A model generated the notes under the pieces. It was not told where the DNA came from and did no database searches. It was given only the letters and a program-made list of their open reading frames with translations. A stretch of 64,000 bases of DNA from Tetraselmis striata (lineage: Eukaryota; Chlorophyta; Chlorodendrophyceae; Chlorodendrales; Chlorodendraceae), in the NCBI GenBank assembly GCA_006384855.1, contig VCJN01000118.1, forward strand, positions 59,075 to 123,074, read 5' to 3'. A program made the translations under genes and the position numbers. Position 1 is the first letter of the stretch. The number at the start of each line of letters is the position of its first letter. Of this stretch, positions 9,408 through 21,684 are shown one piece after another.

Positions 9408-10014
9408 TATAGATTTTAACGGTGGTCATGCCGCTGCTATACCACCCCCCCCACATACACACACCGGTCCCAGAAAGGAGGTGCGCGTACCATGCCATTG
9501 CAGTATTCTCGCAGGCACCCCCCCCCCCCCCCCCAATTGTTCTGCAGCATGGAATCGTTATATTCGTGCGTCCCAGGTGGTGTATCCTGAAACAGCTCAA
9601 GAATAGTGCCGTTATTCTGTCTCTGCGCGCGCGCAGGGGGGGGGGGGGGGGGGGGGCTCAGAAACAATACTGTATGGCGAACACAAAGCGCGGCGGTGAC
9701 CGTATGGTTGTCTGTTGGGGGTTGCAGCAGATGGGTGTTGCAGCATGGTTTCGGAGCGCAGGATCATCGGACATCTGCATCTGGCTTCATCACACATATC
9801 CCATCACACAGCAGTAACCACAATAGCGATATATCATCCTCTGCATGTCCTGAAGGTGTCTCGCAGTTTCAGGCACACGCGCACATCATAAAGAGCCAAT
9901 CACAACGTGCAACGTGATTTGCTCAATCCATTGAAACAGTGCAAGCCGCTGGAAAGAAATTGTGTCCTTACTGTACAGCATACTACTGTTGGATGAAGTG
10001 TTTGCAATGGGTAT

Positions 10015-11918
10015 TCATGAAGCCTTGTGCTTCACACGGCCATGAACGCTGGCCTTGCTCCAAGCGGGTACATAAAACGGACATACCAGCGCTTTATGCA
10101 TACTAACCGCCGCGACATACGTCGTGCTCAGCACGACAGAGAGGTAGAGCCCCGCGCCGAGGCCGCCGCTGAGCACGTCGTCCTGCTTCAGGCCCATCGC
10201 TGGCATGGCAAAGCGCCAGGTCGCCAGGATCGTCCACGCCTGCACGTGGAAGATCGCGTAGGACAGCCGGGCGATCGGCTTGGTGGCCCATGACAGGCGC
10301 TGCGCCGCCCAGGCCAGCGCCCACCCGACCAGCCCGGCCTGCTCGATGGCCAGGAGCACAAGCAGACCCCACGCAAACGCAGAGACGGGGCATGTGAAGA
10401 AGACGTTGAAGCAGAGCTGCTGGAACCACTGGCTGTACTTGTCGGTTGTTGGGTTCTCGCTGATGGGCGAGATCAACATGGCAGGCAATACGACCGCCAA
10501 GGCCGCGACTCCGAGCCAGGTAGCGAGCATCCACTGCTGGCTGGCATGTGGGCGTGCTTGGCGCGTGTAGATGTCGTGAGAGACGGCCAGGAGGGCGCCC
10601 GCGCCAAACTCCCCGGCTCGCGACGCTGAGGAGAAGTACATGGTCCAGTAGGCCGCCTCCTCGGACGGGTCCGTTGCCGCGCCGTGGGAGGTGCCGAACA
10701 TGGGGAACGGGAAGGCGATGCCTTGTTCCACCAGCTCGGAGCGGTGCATCATGCAGTACAGCATCGAGGCGGCGGCGGCCGCCGCCACGCGCCTGCGGAA
10801 GCCGGGAACGCGCGGCAGCAGGGAAGCGAGGATGACCGGCAGGAGCGCGAAGAACTGGAGCTGCAGCGATAGACTCCAGGTGAAGGTCATGAAGGACTCC
10901 AGGCCGAGGTTGTTGCTGTAGGCCAGGAGGTTGGGGAGCAGCGAGTGGACGCCGTGAAAGTTGTTGAACCAGGACATGGACAGTGCGGCCCACTGCTCAG
11001 AATCCACCGGCGCTGTAGAGGGCAGCTCCGAGCGGCAGCTGGACATTAGTATCCCCCCCTCGGGAAGGCCGTCATGGACGACAGCCACGCTTGTTTCGCA
11101 GTCCAGGTAGATGTAAGTCACCAGCGTGGAGAGGGCCAGGCACGCCCACGACAGCGGCAGGAGCCGCCAGGCGCGCTCTTTCCAGTACCGCACCACAACT
11201 TTGAGCTGCTCCCAGGGGCCCTTTGCGGCTTCGAGGCGGCGCATCAGGCTGCGGGTGGCTAGCAGGGCGCACAGCACGAAGAACATGTCCACACCCGCGG
11301 AGCCTGCATTGCCAGCCTGCGGCAGTGAGTTTATATGTCAGAAATCAAAGCAGATAAAGCGGATGCCCAAAGATCACTGGCTGTGTACTATCATTTATAT
11401 GTACATAACACATATACATATACAGCTGTAGTAATAATGTACCTGTGAGGCTGCCCTGAGAAAGATACCGCATTTATTGCTAACCCAACTGGGTAGATAC
11501 CGGGCAGCGCAACTGGGTAGTGTGACAGTTCAATGCATGTGGAGCGTGCTCGGCCTGCAAGATAGAAGGATATATCTTGTTCAAGTCAGCAGCAACCCAG
11601 GCAGGATATAAAATATTCACACAGATAGAAAGAAGATACTTGCCCAAGCAGGGTGGCGCACCCTGTCCCGAGCCCTGAACCTCCCTGCACCGGGTAAGGG
11701 CGCGGAGTGCCAACCTTGAGGGCGACGCTGCCACGAAACGCCGCGTACGCCTCCGACCGCCCGATGGTGACGGGGATGAGCGCTGCCATCGTCACGTGGT
11801 AGATCAGCACCGCGACGCACGCCGCACATCGCGCGGCATCCAGCACACTGGACTCGCGGTCCTCCACAGCCATCTCGGCGGCGGCGGCGGCGGTAAGGTG
11901 GGCTACTGTATCCCGCAC
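10015..11918 (-). CDS. Acyltransferase-3 family membrane protein
   Basis: Two exons on the minus strand, 11918-11715 and 11316-10015, give about 501 aa. The splice (AAG/GTTGGC ... CCGCAG/GCTGGC) restores the family motif GNAGSAGVDMFFVLCALL. An internal ATG at 11873 is an alternative start and is preceded by an Ala run. The protein has about ten hydrophobic segments, an early Arg-rich loop after TM2, and the WSLSLQLQFFALLPVI segment (compare WSL.VE.QFY in relatives). This matches the acyltransferase-3 (OafA/NRF-6-like) family of integral-membrane O-acyltransferases that move acyl groups onto sugars, lipids or other acceptors. The usual SG of the FFVLSG motif is CA here. Substrate cannot be told from sequence. 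Confidence 0.85.
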
Positions 11919-13024
11919 TTGCGCCCTCCCGCGTAGAGGTAGTTATGCAGCTGCGCTCGACGACTCCCCGCCTTCGTACTACGGTGTGCGCAGGTAGCAG
12001 GCCGACAGGAAGTGTTGGACGCCGCGTGCAAAAAATGCCTCTTGCCACAAACTTTAGGTGCTGGGCTCCGGCCTCCGGCCGGGTAAACTCGGTCGACAAC
12101 ACGCCTGCAAAACTAAGCACGTGACGGCGGTGGCGACTAACTGTACCGGACTCGGCACCAAGGACGCAGGAATATCAAGGTCGTCACCATCGCGTGCATC
12201 GAGAGATCACCAGGGCTTGATATACAGTTGGCGTTGATATGCAGCCTTCTGCTGCTAGTAGCTCATGTATTAAATATATAATATGCAGTCGCTACTATCA
12301 TCAGGTACCAGGTAGTTATGGAGCCCGCCAGCATCGCATGGCAGAACCTAGTACTTATATGCAGTTCTGGAAACACTGACCGTTAGACATTTAAAATATT
12401 ATTAGTCAGCGGGACGGTTGTATTGCGGTACTGTACACATAAATCATCATAACACGAGGTAATCCCCATATGACGAGTGATCCTTGCGCCCCCGCGACAC
12501 GTCGTTGTTTATCGGCTGTGCGTCGCTTGAGCCACTCGAACTCCTTATTATTGGCTTTGCTGGGGCTTTCCCGGTATGGCTGGCTTCTTCATCCACCATC
12601 ACCGCCTGTTGCGTAGTTCCCGGCCCCCCTCGAGGCCTCAACTTCTGCTGCTACACTACCAGTTCCGACTTGGTCCCGGTGTGGGCGCGTGATATTGGGC
12701 CCCCGGTCCGACCACTAGCGACTACACCATGCCGACATTAAAAAACAAGGACTCGCAGCAGCAACAGGTCGACCGACGCGCTTTTGGCCTCCTGCAACCG
12801 GTTTCTCGGCCTCGCGCATGACGGCCGCAATCATCGCGTCATCTACCATAGCATGGCTAATAAGTACACATGCATCCCCTGGGTTCATTCAAGCCAGGGT
12901 GCAAATGGTATGAAAGACCGTTGCTAGCAGTTGCCCATGCTCCCCAGTCTAATGGCTTGGGGCTGGTGTGTTCCAGATACAGTGCGGCATTTAAAACGGG
13001 CATGGCCGCGGATAGATATGCCGC
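11919..13024. other. Intergenic, no supported gene
   Basis: About 1.1 kb between the acyltransferase start and the fumarase 3' end. It contains one inverted copy of the dispersed repeat word (12236-12270, GCCTTCTGCTGCTAGTAGCT) and an AT-rich patch at 12270-12420. I see no credible coding segment. Confidence 0.5.
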
Positions 13025-15781
13025 TTAGCGCGGGGAGATCATGAGCTCCGGGCGCACGTACTCGTCAAACTCGGCGGGCGTGACGACGCCCAGGCTGACC
13101 GCGGCCTCCTTGAGCGTGGTGCCCTCCTTGTGCGCCTTCTTCGCGGCCGCAGCCGCTTTGTCGTAGCCGATCTTGTTGTTGAGCGCCGTCACCAGCATGA
13201 GGGACTCGTTAAGCAGCTGCCCGATGCGCGCCTCGTTGGCGATAATGCCTGCCACGCAGTTGTCGGTGAACGACTCGGCGGCGTCGCCCAGCAGGCGCGC
13301 GGACTGCAGCAGCGAGTTGACCATCATCGGCTTAAAAACGTTGAGCTCGAAATGGCCGTTGGAGCCGGCGACGCTGATGCCGGCGTGGTTGCCCATCACC
13401 TGGCAGCAGACCATGGTCATCGCCTCGCACTGCGTGGGGTTGACCTTGCCGGGCATGATGCTGCTGCCCGGCTCGTTCTCAGGCAGGCTCAGCTCGCCCA
13501 GGCCGCAGCGCGGGCCACTGCCCAGGAACCTGCGTCACCAGCCCGAGATGGCCCCGTCACATGCCGGTCTTCCTATACAAATGCAAATCTATCTATCTAT
13601 ATATATACATACATACATATGTATGTATACATACACAAATATATACATTTACATATATATGTGTCAATATTTGTAAATATTTTTATATGGTATACATTTA
13701 TGTACATTACATATATTGTACATTTACGTACATTTATATATTGATATGGCTTGGCATGGAACACGGAACATACCGGATGTCATTGGCGATCTTCATGAGC
13801 GACACCGCCACGGTGTTGATCTGGCCGCTCGCCTCCACCAGCGAGTCGTGGGCCGCAAGCGCCTCGAACTTGTTGGGCGCCGTCACAAAGGGCATCCCCG
13901 TGGCGCTGGCCACCTCGGCCGCCACGGCCTCCGCGAAGCCGGGGAAGGTGTTGAGGCCCGTGCCGACTGCTGTGCCGCCCTGCGCCAGGCGGAGCAGGCT
14001 CGGGAGCGCGCTCTCCACGCGGCTGACGCCGTACGCCACCTGTGGATGAGGCAGGCGGGGCACCATGGCCCCGACATACTACTGAACATGCCGCCTCTGT
14101 CATGCATCATGTGGCCCTCATTGGGGTGCCCTGAGTGCCAGCCCGGGCAGGGACCTTCCACAGTAAGCGCCGCCCCCCCTTGATGTCCACAGAAAGCGAC
14201 AACTCATCCCAGCTGAGCAATGGCGGTCAGCATGCCATCAACACCGCACCTGCTGCGCGTAGCCGCCAAATTCCTGGCCCAGGGTCAGGGGCGTCGCGTC
14301 CTGGGTGTGCGTGCGCCCAATCTTGATGATGGAGTCAAACTCCTTGGACTTGGCGTCCAGCGCGGCCTGGCACCCGCAGCCAATGGGGGTGGCAACATCC
14401 ATAGGGTGAGCGATTGGGTGACGCTTAGGTCGCGTGTGTGTGTGCCGGGGGTCTGCCCGCACCTGCAGCTTCTTGAGCTTGGGGATGAGGCCCTCGTTGA
14501 TCTCGGTGGCGGCGGCGATGTGCATGACCTGCGTTGTGCCGAGCAGCGCAGAGCTGAGCGGACATGGCCCATGTAGGGGTGGGGTTGAGACGTGCTGGTG
14601 TGGTTGAGAGGTGCTGGTGTGCGGGAGAGGCGCGGGCTCGGCACCGTAGGGAAGGTGTCGTTGGAGCTCTGGCCCTTGTTGACGTGGTCGTTGGGGTGTA
14701 CCATCTTGGACCCCAGCTCGCCGCCCAGGATCTCGATCGCGCGGTTGGCGATCACCTCGTTGGCGTTCATGTTGCTCTGCGTGCCGCTGCCCGTCTGCCA
14801 CACCACCAGCGGGAAGTGGTCCGTCAGCGCGCCGTCCGCCACCTCCGTCGCGGCTTGCACAATGGCGCCGCCGATCTTGGTGTCCATGCCCTTGCTCATG
14901 TTAACCTGCGACACATTGGTTGCATATGCCACATTTAGTAACCCCCCCCCCCCCCCGCCCCCCCCAACATGCATTATTACTGTATCAGTTACATATACAT
15001 ACATACATATGTATATATACGTATATATATCAGTTGGATGTTTTTAATTTTAGTCAAACATTCGGCACAACCACGCACATCGCCAGAGACAGTCGACAGC
15101 CAAACCTCCCTCCGGATCCCATATATTGCACAACTCACTAGTTTCCCCCCTGGTCTCTAGCATCCTCCCGACCTGCCGCCTAGATGTTCTGACCGCGCTT
15201 CGAGCTCCCTGCTGCTCCCCCCTGTACCCTTCCTCACCTTGGCCACTGCGCGCTTGAGCACGCCGAAGGCGCGCACGACGGGCTCCGGCATCACCTCCCG
15301 CTTCCCGCCGATCTTGAAGTTCATTGTCGACCGCTGAGTCTGAGCGCCCCAGTACCTGTGTAATCAAGCGCATAGAGGAGACGGAGTCCTGTCATCACGC
15401 ACTGTCGGCGACCAGCAGAATATAGACGACGCCGCGTGCCTAGTTAGGGGTTAGGGTGGCTGGTGGCGGACCTGTCGGCGGGCACCTCGAGCGGGCCGAA
15501 AGTGTCGCTCTCGGTGCGCGTGGAGGCATGACGGAGCCCTGCATTAGCAGCCAAAACGGTCAGGGCTACCCGGTGCAGATACATGCGACAGAGCGGCGCT
15601 GGGTTGCCAGGCCAAGAGAAGGAATAGTGGAAGACGGGGGGGGGGGGGGGGGGGGGGGGGGGGTAAAATATTGCATCCGCGCCAGGGCATATATACCGCC
15701 GACCGCCGACGCGCTGGACTTTGTCGCCGCCGACCCCAGGCGCAGGCGGAGGGCGCCGCACAGGCGCGCCGAGCTGCTCAT
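13025..15781 (-). CDS. FUM1: Fumarate hydratase, class II (mitochondrial)
   Basis: Eight exons: 15781-15697, 15538-15472, 15355-15238, 14905-14645, 14528-14463, 14366-14250, 14039-13774, 13529-13025. They join in phase to exactly 495 codons (494 aa). The N-terminus ([19 protein letters not shown]) looks like a mitochondrial presequence. Class II motifs are all present: [52 protein letters not shown] and the signature [15 protein letters not shown]. The enzyme interconverts fumarate and L-malate in the TCA cycle. Introns contain a G27 run (15637-15663, read as C on the coding strand) and a C run near 14942. No active-site residue is missing. Confidence 0.96.
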
Positions 15782-17509
15782 GATGGCGACAGTAGCTGCA
15801 GCGATGAAGTGCGGGAAGCCAGCTTGAGTAGTGGATCTCCGCAAGGGACGAGCTCTGCCTGTCGGTAGTTTGATTATTCCTCTATCGATCTGCGGTATCT
15901 GACTACCTGTACCTGCCGCCGTGATCTCGTTCGTCCTCGTCACAGCACATTCCTACGACGACTGGCATTGTTTCGGATGGGGGGCGGCTGGGCAACTCGC
16001 ATTTCGTGACACAGTTCATATCGCACATATATCTAAATAGGCTTACAGTATTAGGAGTTACAATCTAGTGTTGAAAAGGGATATATAGATAATGTGATTG
16101 TAATAGGAAATATAAAAGAATGGGATATTTAAAACAGGATTAAATACGATTTATACATTGCATTGCAGTTTTTCCCGGATGAAAGTAAAGTAAAAGTAAA
16201 TGTAAAGTTCGCCCCGGGACATCGGCCGAAGCCGCCCCAGCACTTGACCTCTTGCGCCAACTGCAGTCGCAAGTCTGGCATAGCCCTTGTCCCATTGCCT
16301 CATTCGAACCCCGGAGGGCTAATGCATAAACTGGGTAAACCCAAGACAGGCCGGGACGATATTGCCGAAATACATCGACAAGGAATCGACCCAGGGACCT
16401 CTCGCATAGGAGATGACTTTCGGGTTAGGGTTGAGCCACTAGGATCTCATATGGACACAGGTAGGCAGAAGTCATGATTCGTCAATGAAACTCCTATAAT
16501 GTAGAAATCGCACGGATTCTTCCGGATTACCCGACTGTAGAAAAACGGTCGCCGCGCCTCCAAGTTATCATTTGTCGGCGATGTCATTTCCTCCGTATGA
16601 ATGCATGCTCGTCAAAGAAACGTTGTATAGGAGCTCGGTCCTGCGACCGAACCCCCCTTCCATTGCATGAGCGCATTTCCTCCAATAGAAGACACCATAT
16701 GACGTCATGACGGGCGATCGCCCCAAGCATGCCCCGACAACTCATAACCCCCCCCCCCCCCACACACACACACACCCACCCACCCACCCTCCCTCCCGCG
16801 CCCGGCCGGCTTGTTTCCTCGACGCACATCTCATGTGCGTCGCTTCCGGGGGCCTTGGGGGCGTGGGGCGCGGCAGCCTCAGGGCAGGCACACCCAGCGC
16901 GCGAAGGCGGGCTGGGCGCGTCGCGCTTGCGGCCTGCTGCCCTCGCCGCTGGGGGAGGCCGGCTGGGATCGTGCGGATTTGTTCGGCTCATCGGCGGCCA
17001 TAAGATCCTTGGGGATGACAGCGCGGGGCTCCAGGCTGCGCCCCGACCTTGGCGGTCTGCTGGCCGTGGGGGCTTCGGGCTAACTGCCGGCGGGCCGGCC
17101 ATCCTCTTAAAGCATGAGCAGACGCGAGTTGTTGGGTACGGATACAATGACGATGCGTGGCTGGAGGAGGAGGCTGCAGCGGACGTATTGCGCGTTCGAG
17201 GGCGTATTGCGCGTTCCGCGCGCTCCTTTCATTTGTTTTAAATCATAACTGCTTGGCGCCAGCTGCGCGTCCCGCGGGTGCTCGACCGTCGGAGAAAGGC
17301 CCGGTTTTATCGGCGGGTGCCGCGGTTTCTACAGTTGGCTCATCCCGCGCTCGCGTTTCGTTGACGAATGATTTCTGCCTAAATATCGCTTGATATAATA
17401 GGATTACAACAAGATTTTTAATAGGATTCATACATTGCGTTACAGTTTTTTTCTCCCCCGACGGTGAAGAATGGCAACAGTCGTGAAACCCTTGCAGCGT
17501 CTACAACAG
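15782..17509. other. Intergenic region with AT-rich ends, no supported gene
   Basis: Open frames at 16163-16477 and 16584-17147 have biased, low-complexity composition and no recognisable motif. The words TACATTGCATTGCAGTTTTT (16155-16174) and TACATTGCGTTACAGTTTTT (17432-17451) form an imperfect direct repeat about 1.28 kb apart, which might bound an old insertion. An Ala/Pro/Arg-rich GC island occupies about 16800-17220. Confidence 0.4.
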
Positions 17510-17534
17510 TGTATATGTTAAGACCCATATGAAA

Positions 17535-17770
17535 ACGTGACACATGTGCACATGTGTCAACACATTTGCACATGTGTCATTGTGTTTTTTGACACATGTG
17601 CACATTTGTTGTAAGATGACACATATACACCTGTGTCAACGCCGGAGTTGACACATGTGCATTTGTGTTATCACATGTCCACATGGGGCATATTTCCGGC
17701 TGATGACGACACTTGTAAACATGCGCCGTATTGATCGATACACATGTGCATATGGGTCACACGCGTCCAC
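17535..17770. repeat. Left subterminal palindrome array
   Basis: About seven degenerate copies of ACACATGTGCACATGTGT at irregular 25-45 bp spacing, each nearly self-complementary. The placement just inside the inverted terminus suggests transposase-binding sites. Confidence 0.8.
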
Positions 17771-18052
17771 TGCTTTCTACACATAATTATGCACAGCGTC
17801 GTATCTTATCCGCGAAAAACGAGGTAAGTAGCGACCCTGCGGAGGGGCGATAAACCGCCGGCGGAAGTTGTGCAGGGGTGGCTGCCTGACGGGGGCGGCG
17901 GGCGCGCGGGCGGCGGTTCGCCCGCCAGTTCAAAATGGCGCGTGCACAGGTTGGATCGCGCACTCAGTACCCTTACTCCGAGCCCGCCTTGCCCTTGCAC
18001 CCCTCCAGCGCCGGCCCCAACCGGCGAGGCGGTCTCGACTGCGGGACGTCAT

Positions 18053-21034
18053 GCTCGACGGCCAGCCAGCCGCGGCGGCTATCGCTCCGGATGGCGCCAA
18101 TGCTGCACAGCACGGGGGCCGCTCGGCGCACCGTGGCGCTGCCGGCCTGCAGGCACCCGCTCCCAACGCTGTGCCGCCTCCAGAGGGCACTGCCTACAGG
18201 GTCGACCTGCATCGGCAGGTTTTCAACGCCAAGCTCCAGGAGTATATGGCCAGCAAAGCGAAGAACATGACACTATTATTCGAGTCGGAGTACGCACAAG
18301 CTCTGGAGTGCTTGCGCATATACGACACCCTTGAGGTAGGATCGGAGGTAAGCCGCCGACGCCACTCCGCCGCCGCCGCCGCCGAGGAGCCGCCGCGGCC
18401 GCCGTCCGCCACTCGCCCCTACTCCACGTTGCCCATGGGCGCTCTCGCCTTGCGATGCGGGGGCTAGACCCCCCCCCCCCCCCCCCGGCCCTCTGTCGTT
18501 CTCCCAGCAGTCCCTCTGTCCCTCTGCCTCCCTATACCGACCAACCGATCAGATTATATGACCATGGCGTTCCTGCCTCGCGCGATCTTGGACTATGATG
18601 CCCCCGATCTCCACCCCTGCTCCCCGCCGCCCTCTCTCATCGTGTCCCTCCTCTATCTCTCATGATCCCTGACACAATTGAAAAATGGTATGCTTTAGAT
18701 ATGGTCTTACTTCCCTCCTCGACGCTGTTGCTATGGTTTCAGGAAAGGAAGGCAGCCGCTACTGCGAGAAAATTCGAACTTCTCACTCGTGGCGGGGGTA
18801 AAGTATTGGTCAAGTATTGGTCAAGAGGCCAGTGCCCCCGTCCGCATCAGGTTCGGGCCCTTGCGCGAGCCTAACGCCCGAAGAGGAAGCAATATGGCTG
18901 GCGGTGGCGGCGGTTGAGGCGGAGAATGAGCATGTCCTGCCCCCCCCCCCCCCCTTCCTGTGAGCTGGCAACAGGTCTCCCCTTCTGGTCTGCTCTGACC
19001 CTGCTGTCGATGCTCAGCAGCTGGACCAGCAGGCAGACGAGCGACGAGACACGTTGCAAGCAGCGGCGGCCCCCGCCAAGCTCGGGGCCGCATGCGCCAA
19101 TGAGTGGGGGTCGAACGCGAAGACAGAGGTGGCGCGCATCCTTGCCGTGGTGTGCGGTTCCAATCAGGGCCAGGCGCCGAGCTTCCGCAGCGGATGCGGC
19201 GTGCTAAGCGACCTTGTGGCTCTCAGTGGCGAAGCGTACAAGGCTGTGGTGCGTCCGCCTGGGAGTATGTGACTGTCCTTCCAGTGAGCCAAGGCAGCTG
19301 TGCTTGGGGCTTTTGTGTGTGTTGGGCGGGGGGGGGTTCCTGCATGTTGCTGCGTCTCATCGCTTTGCTTGACCTGACAGCGGCTTGCGTAACTCTGCGC
19401 TTGGGGCGTGGGCGCAGGTGGAGGTGGAGGTTGAGTGGAACCCCACGCTCCTTGACGCCATGCCGCAGCTCCACTCCACCCTGTTGTACTTTGTCTGCCC
19501 CGCCGTGTATACAGGGGACGGCAGCAGCGGCGGCCTATCATTGGGGGCGCTGCATCTGGCCGGCGGTAACGTGGAGGCCGGCGGCGTGGCAAGCCAGGAG
19601 GAGATCGCAGAGTGCACCTGCTCCGGTGGCAGCACCCGCCAGGTTGCCCCCCCCCCCCCCCCCCCTGGGCTTGCCGCCGTCCGTCGGTGAACGCTCTGCC
19701 GCACGCACTCTTGACGGCATGCCATCACGGCTGTTAGCTTTTCGGTCGTACTTGATGCAAAACATATTGACATAAAATATGATATTTGATATTAGAAGCA
19801 CGGGTGCCAACTCACCCATAAGATTTTTGTTGTAAACCTCAAGTTATGCAAGCTATATAAGAGCACTCCCTATAGTCCCGCTATTGTTACGTCTAGATTT
19901 GACGTGGCACGCAAGGCAGGTTCCTATTCCCCGTGTTATCAATACCGCGTCTGCACCCGTAGCATATGTATGAGAATGTTAAATAATGAAAATAAAATAA
20001 TAATGTATCCACCCATCCGTCAGCACCATTGATGGCACAGCATTGGCTCCTGCTTTTGCGCCGCGACAATGTGATGTTTGCCATAACATGTGCTTCTTCA
20101 ACGTCGCATCGCCTGACGCTCCGTGTCGGTGCCGGGCAGGGCGTGAACGTGGACGCGAAGTACGGGATGCGGCTGGCGGAGGTGCTGCGGCGTCGCCAAC
20201 GTGGTGTGCTGGGTGTAGAAACAAGAGGAGGTGCCCGTGGAGATGGTTGCAGACGGCAGCGTAGCGAGCGCCTTCAGCCTCGCATTCTTTGGGCGTTTGT
20301 GTTTGACGTCCTGCTGGGTGCGCTCTGAGTCACGGGAGCGGTCTGTCCAATTAGACCCAGACGTCGCAGACACGCCAGAGCCCCAAGCCGTCAGGTCTAG
20401 GTGTGCTGACGTTCAGGCCAAGCGAGCCATAGCAATGCGGACCAGAGTGGCTGCACGTCATAGGCCAGCACCATTGGTTGGCGATGTCGTCCGTATCCCA
20501 ATTCCAAGCGCCGACCGCTCCAAGCCAGATGCACAATGCTTGGTGTGCATCGTCATCGAGGTAACAATCCCTATGTATATGTAAATGTATTTTTGGTATG
20601 GCATTGCCTACGTACTATGTGCTTGTGGTTTTGATTTATTGGGTGTGTGACATACCATGGCTTTGAACTGGTGTTTCAGGTGAATGAGCATGGCCTTTCA
20701 GGCTTAGCGGCCAAGGCTGGAGTCATAAGGCCAACTTTTGGCCACGGGGATATTGATCGTGTGCGTGACAGTGTCCCAGCGCAACACGGGCTGCAGGGTG
20801 TGCTTGAACAATGGCGAGAGAAGCCAACTGGAAACAGATATCAGTGCGCAATGTTTCGGCTTCTGTATCCCTATTTGCTGGCCAGGGTGTGTTGAGGTGT
20901 CGTGCAGAACCAATGTATGTGCATGCCGCAAAGCGCGCAGGAAATGCAACTCCCGGTGTCACAATGGCAACAGTAAATGTAACGTGGGGGCTTCCACTAG
21001 CCAAGTTCTGACCCATGTCTGTGTCTTAAAGTAG
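18053..21034 (+). pseudogene. Integrase-derived transposon protein with CXC tail (broken)
   Basis: Likely coding pieces are 18053-18349 (FNAKLQEYMASKAKNMTLLF ... YDTLEVGSE, then a GTAAGC donor), 18742-18850 (ERKAAATARKFELLTRGG), about 19018-19249, about 20270-20560 (QAKRAIAMRTRVAARHRPAP ... VGDVVRIPIPSADR, then GTAACA) and 20680-21034. The VGD-VR-P-P--DR block followed by a Cys cluster (CACRKARRKCNSRCH) is the C-terminal layout of KRBA2/SCAND3-like integrase-derived proteins. The last segment jumps between three frames (GQGVLRC in one, CACRKARRKCNSRCH in another), so the copy is degenerate. I could not find the catalytic D-D-E core; 19000-20000 encodes something I do not recognise. Confidence 0.5.
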
Positions 21035-21299
21035 TGCGCAGCAATGTAATGATATGACACATGCCAACACTAACTTTGCCATTGTCTAAATGCTGACGAC
21101 ATCCTTTTGTACATTGCTGGCTGATGTTGCTTTGTAGTGCCTTAGTATACATTTTAAGGGCATCAAACGAGTGGCCGGCATGCGTAAATAATTAATTTTT
21201 GCCTTCCGGAATATTTTATTTCAATAATTCTAAATTAGAACCCCACGCTCGAATTCCGCGGAAGAAAATGGACGTATATTCATATGTGTCTTATCTCAC

Positions 21300-21600
21300 A
21301 CTCGAAAATGACACATGTGTACATGTGTCACGTGTCGGGCCACACATATGCACATGAGCCATACTGTTCATGCCTCATGTGCACATGTGTCGTGATCAGC
21401 CGGAAAAGTGACATGTGTGTACATGTGCTAGCACATGTGCATATGTGTCGTTTGATTTTGACACATGTGCAGATGTGTCACGAGGCAACTAACACATGTG
21501 CACATGTGTCAAAAGCAACATGACACATGTGCAGATGTGTCCCCCGATGACACATGTGCACATGTGGCGACACATGTGCACCTGTGTCACGTTTTCATAT
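21300..21600. repeat. Right subterminal palindrome array
   Basis: About ten copies of GACACATGTGCACATGTGTC and variants (GCAGATG, GTACATG, GCATATG cores). It mirrors the left array at 17535-17770. Confidence 0.8.
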
Positions 21601-21684
21601 GGGTCTTAACATATACATGCATCCGTATGTAACAACACGCAGCGATACCCGGTTGCGGAATAAAGTAATGGGTTTGGTCTATAC

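Larger units (their letters stand above)
17510..21617 (+). mobile_element. Ginger-like DNA transposon with TGT...ACA inverted ends
   Basis: A 4108-bp unit. The left end begins TGTATATGTTAAGACCCATA and the right end is its reverse complement (...GGGTCTTAACATATACA). The match continues through CATATGAAAACGTGACACA on both sides, so the terminal inverted repeat is at least 35 bp. Inside each end is an array of a palindromic word close to GACACATGTGCACATGTGTC: about 7 copies at 17535-17770 and about 10 at 21300-21600. The body encodes fragments of an integrase-derived protein with a Cys-rich CXC tail. TGT...ACA ends and a retrovirus-like integrase are traits of Ginger transposons. I found no matching target duplication and no clear DDE core, so the class is a best guess. 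Confidence 0.7.

Noticed and set aside
9394-9917. Several Pro- or Gly-rich frames around the C and G runs
   Set aside because: They are translations of homopolymer runs (poly-Pro, poly-Gly) without other features and change frame across the runs.
16155-17451. LTR retrotransposon bounded by the TACATTGC-TTGCAGTTTTT direct repeat
   Set aside because: The repeats are about 25 bp and imperfect, lack TG...CA limits, and no gag-pol sequence lies between them.
17535-17770. CRISPR-like array
   Set aside because: The units are degenerate palindromes with irregular spacing and no unique spacers, are mirrored at the other transposon end, and the genome is eukaryotic.
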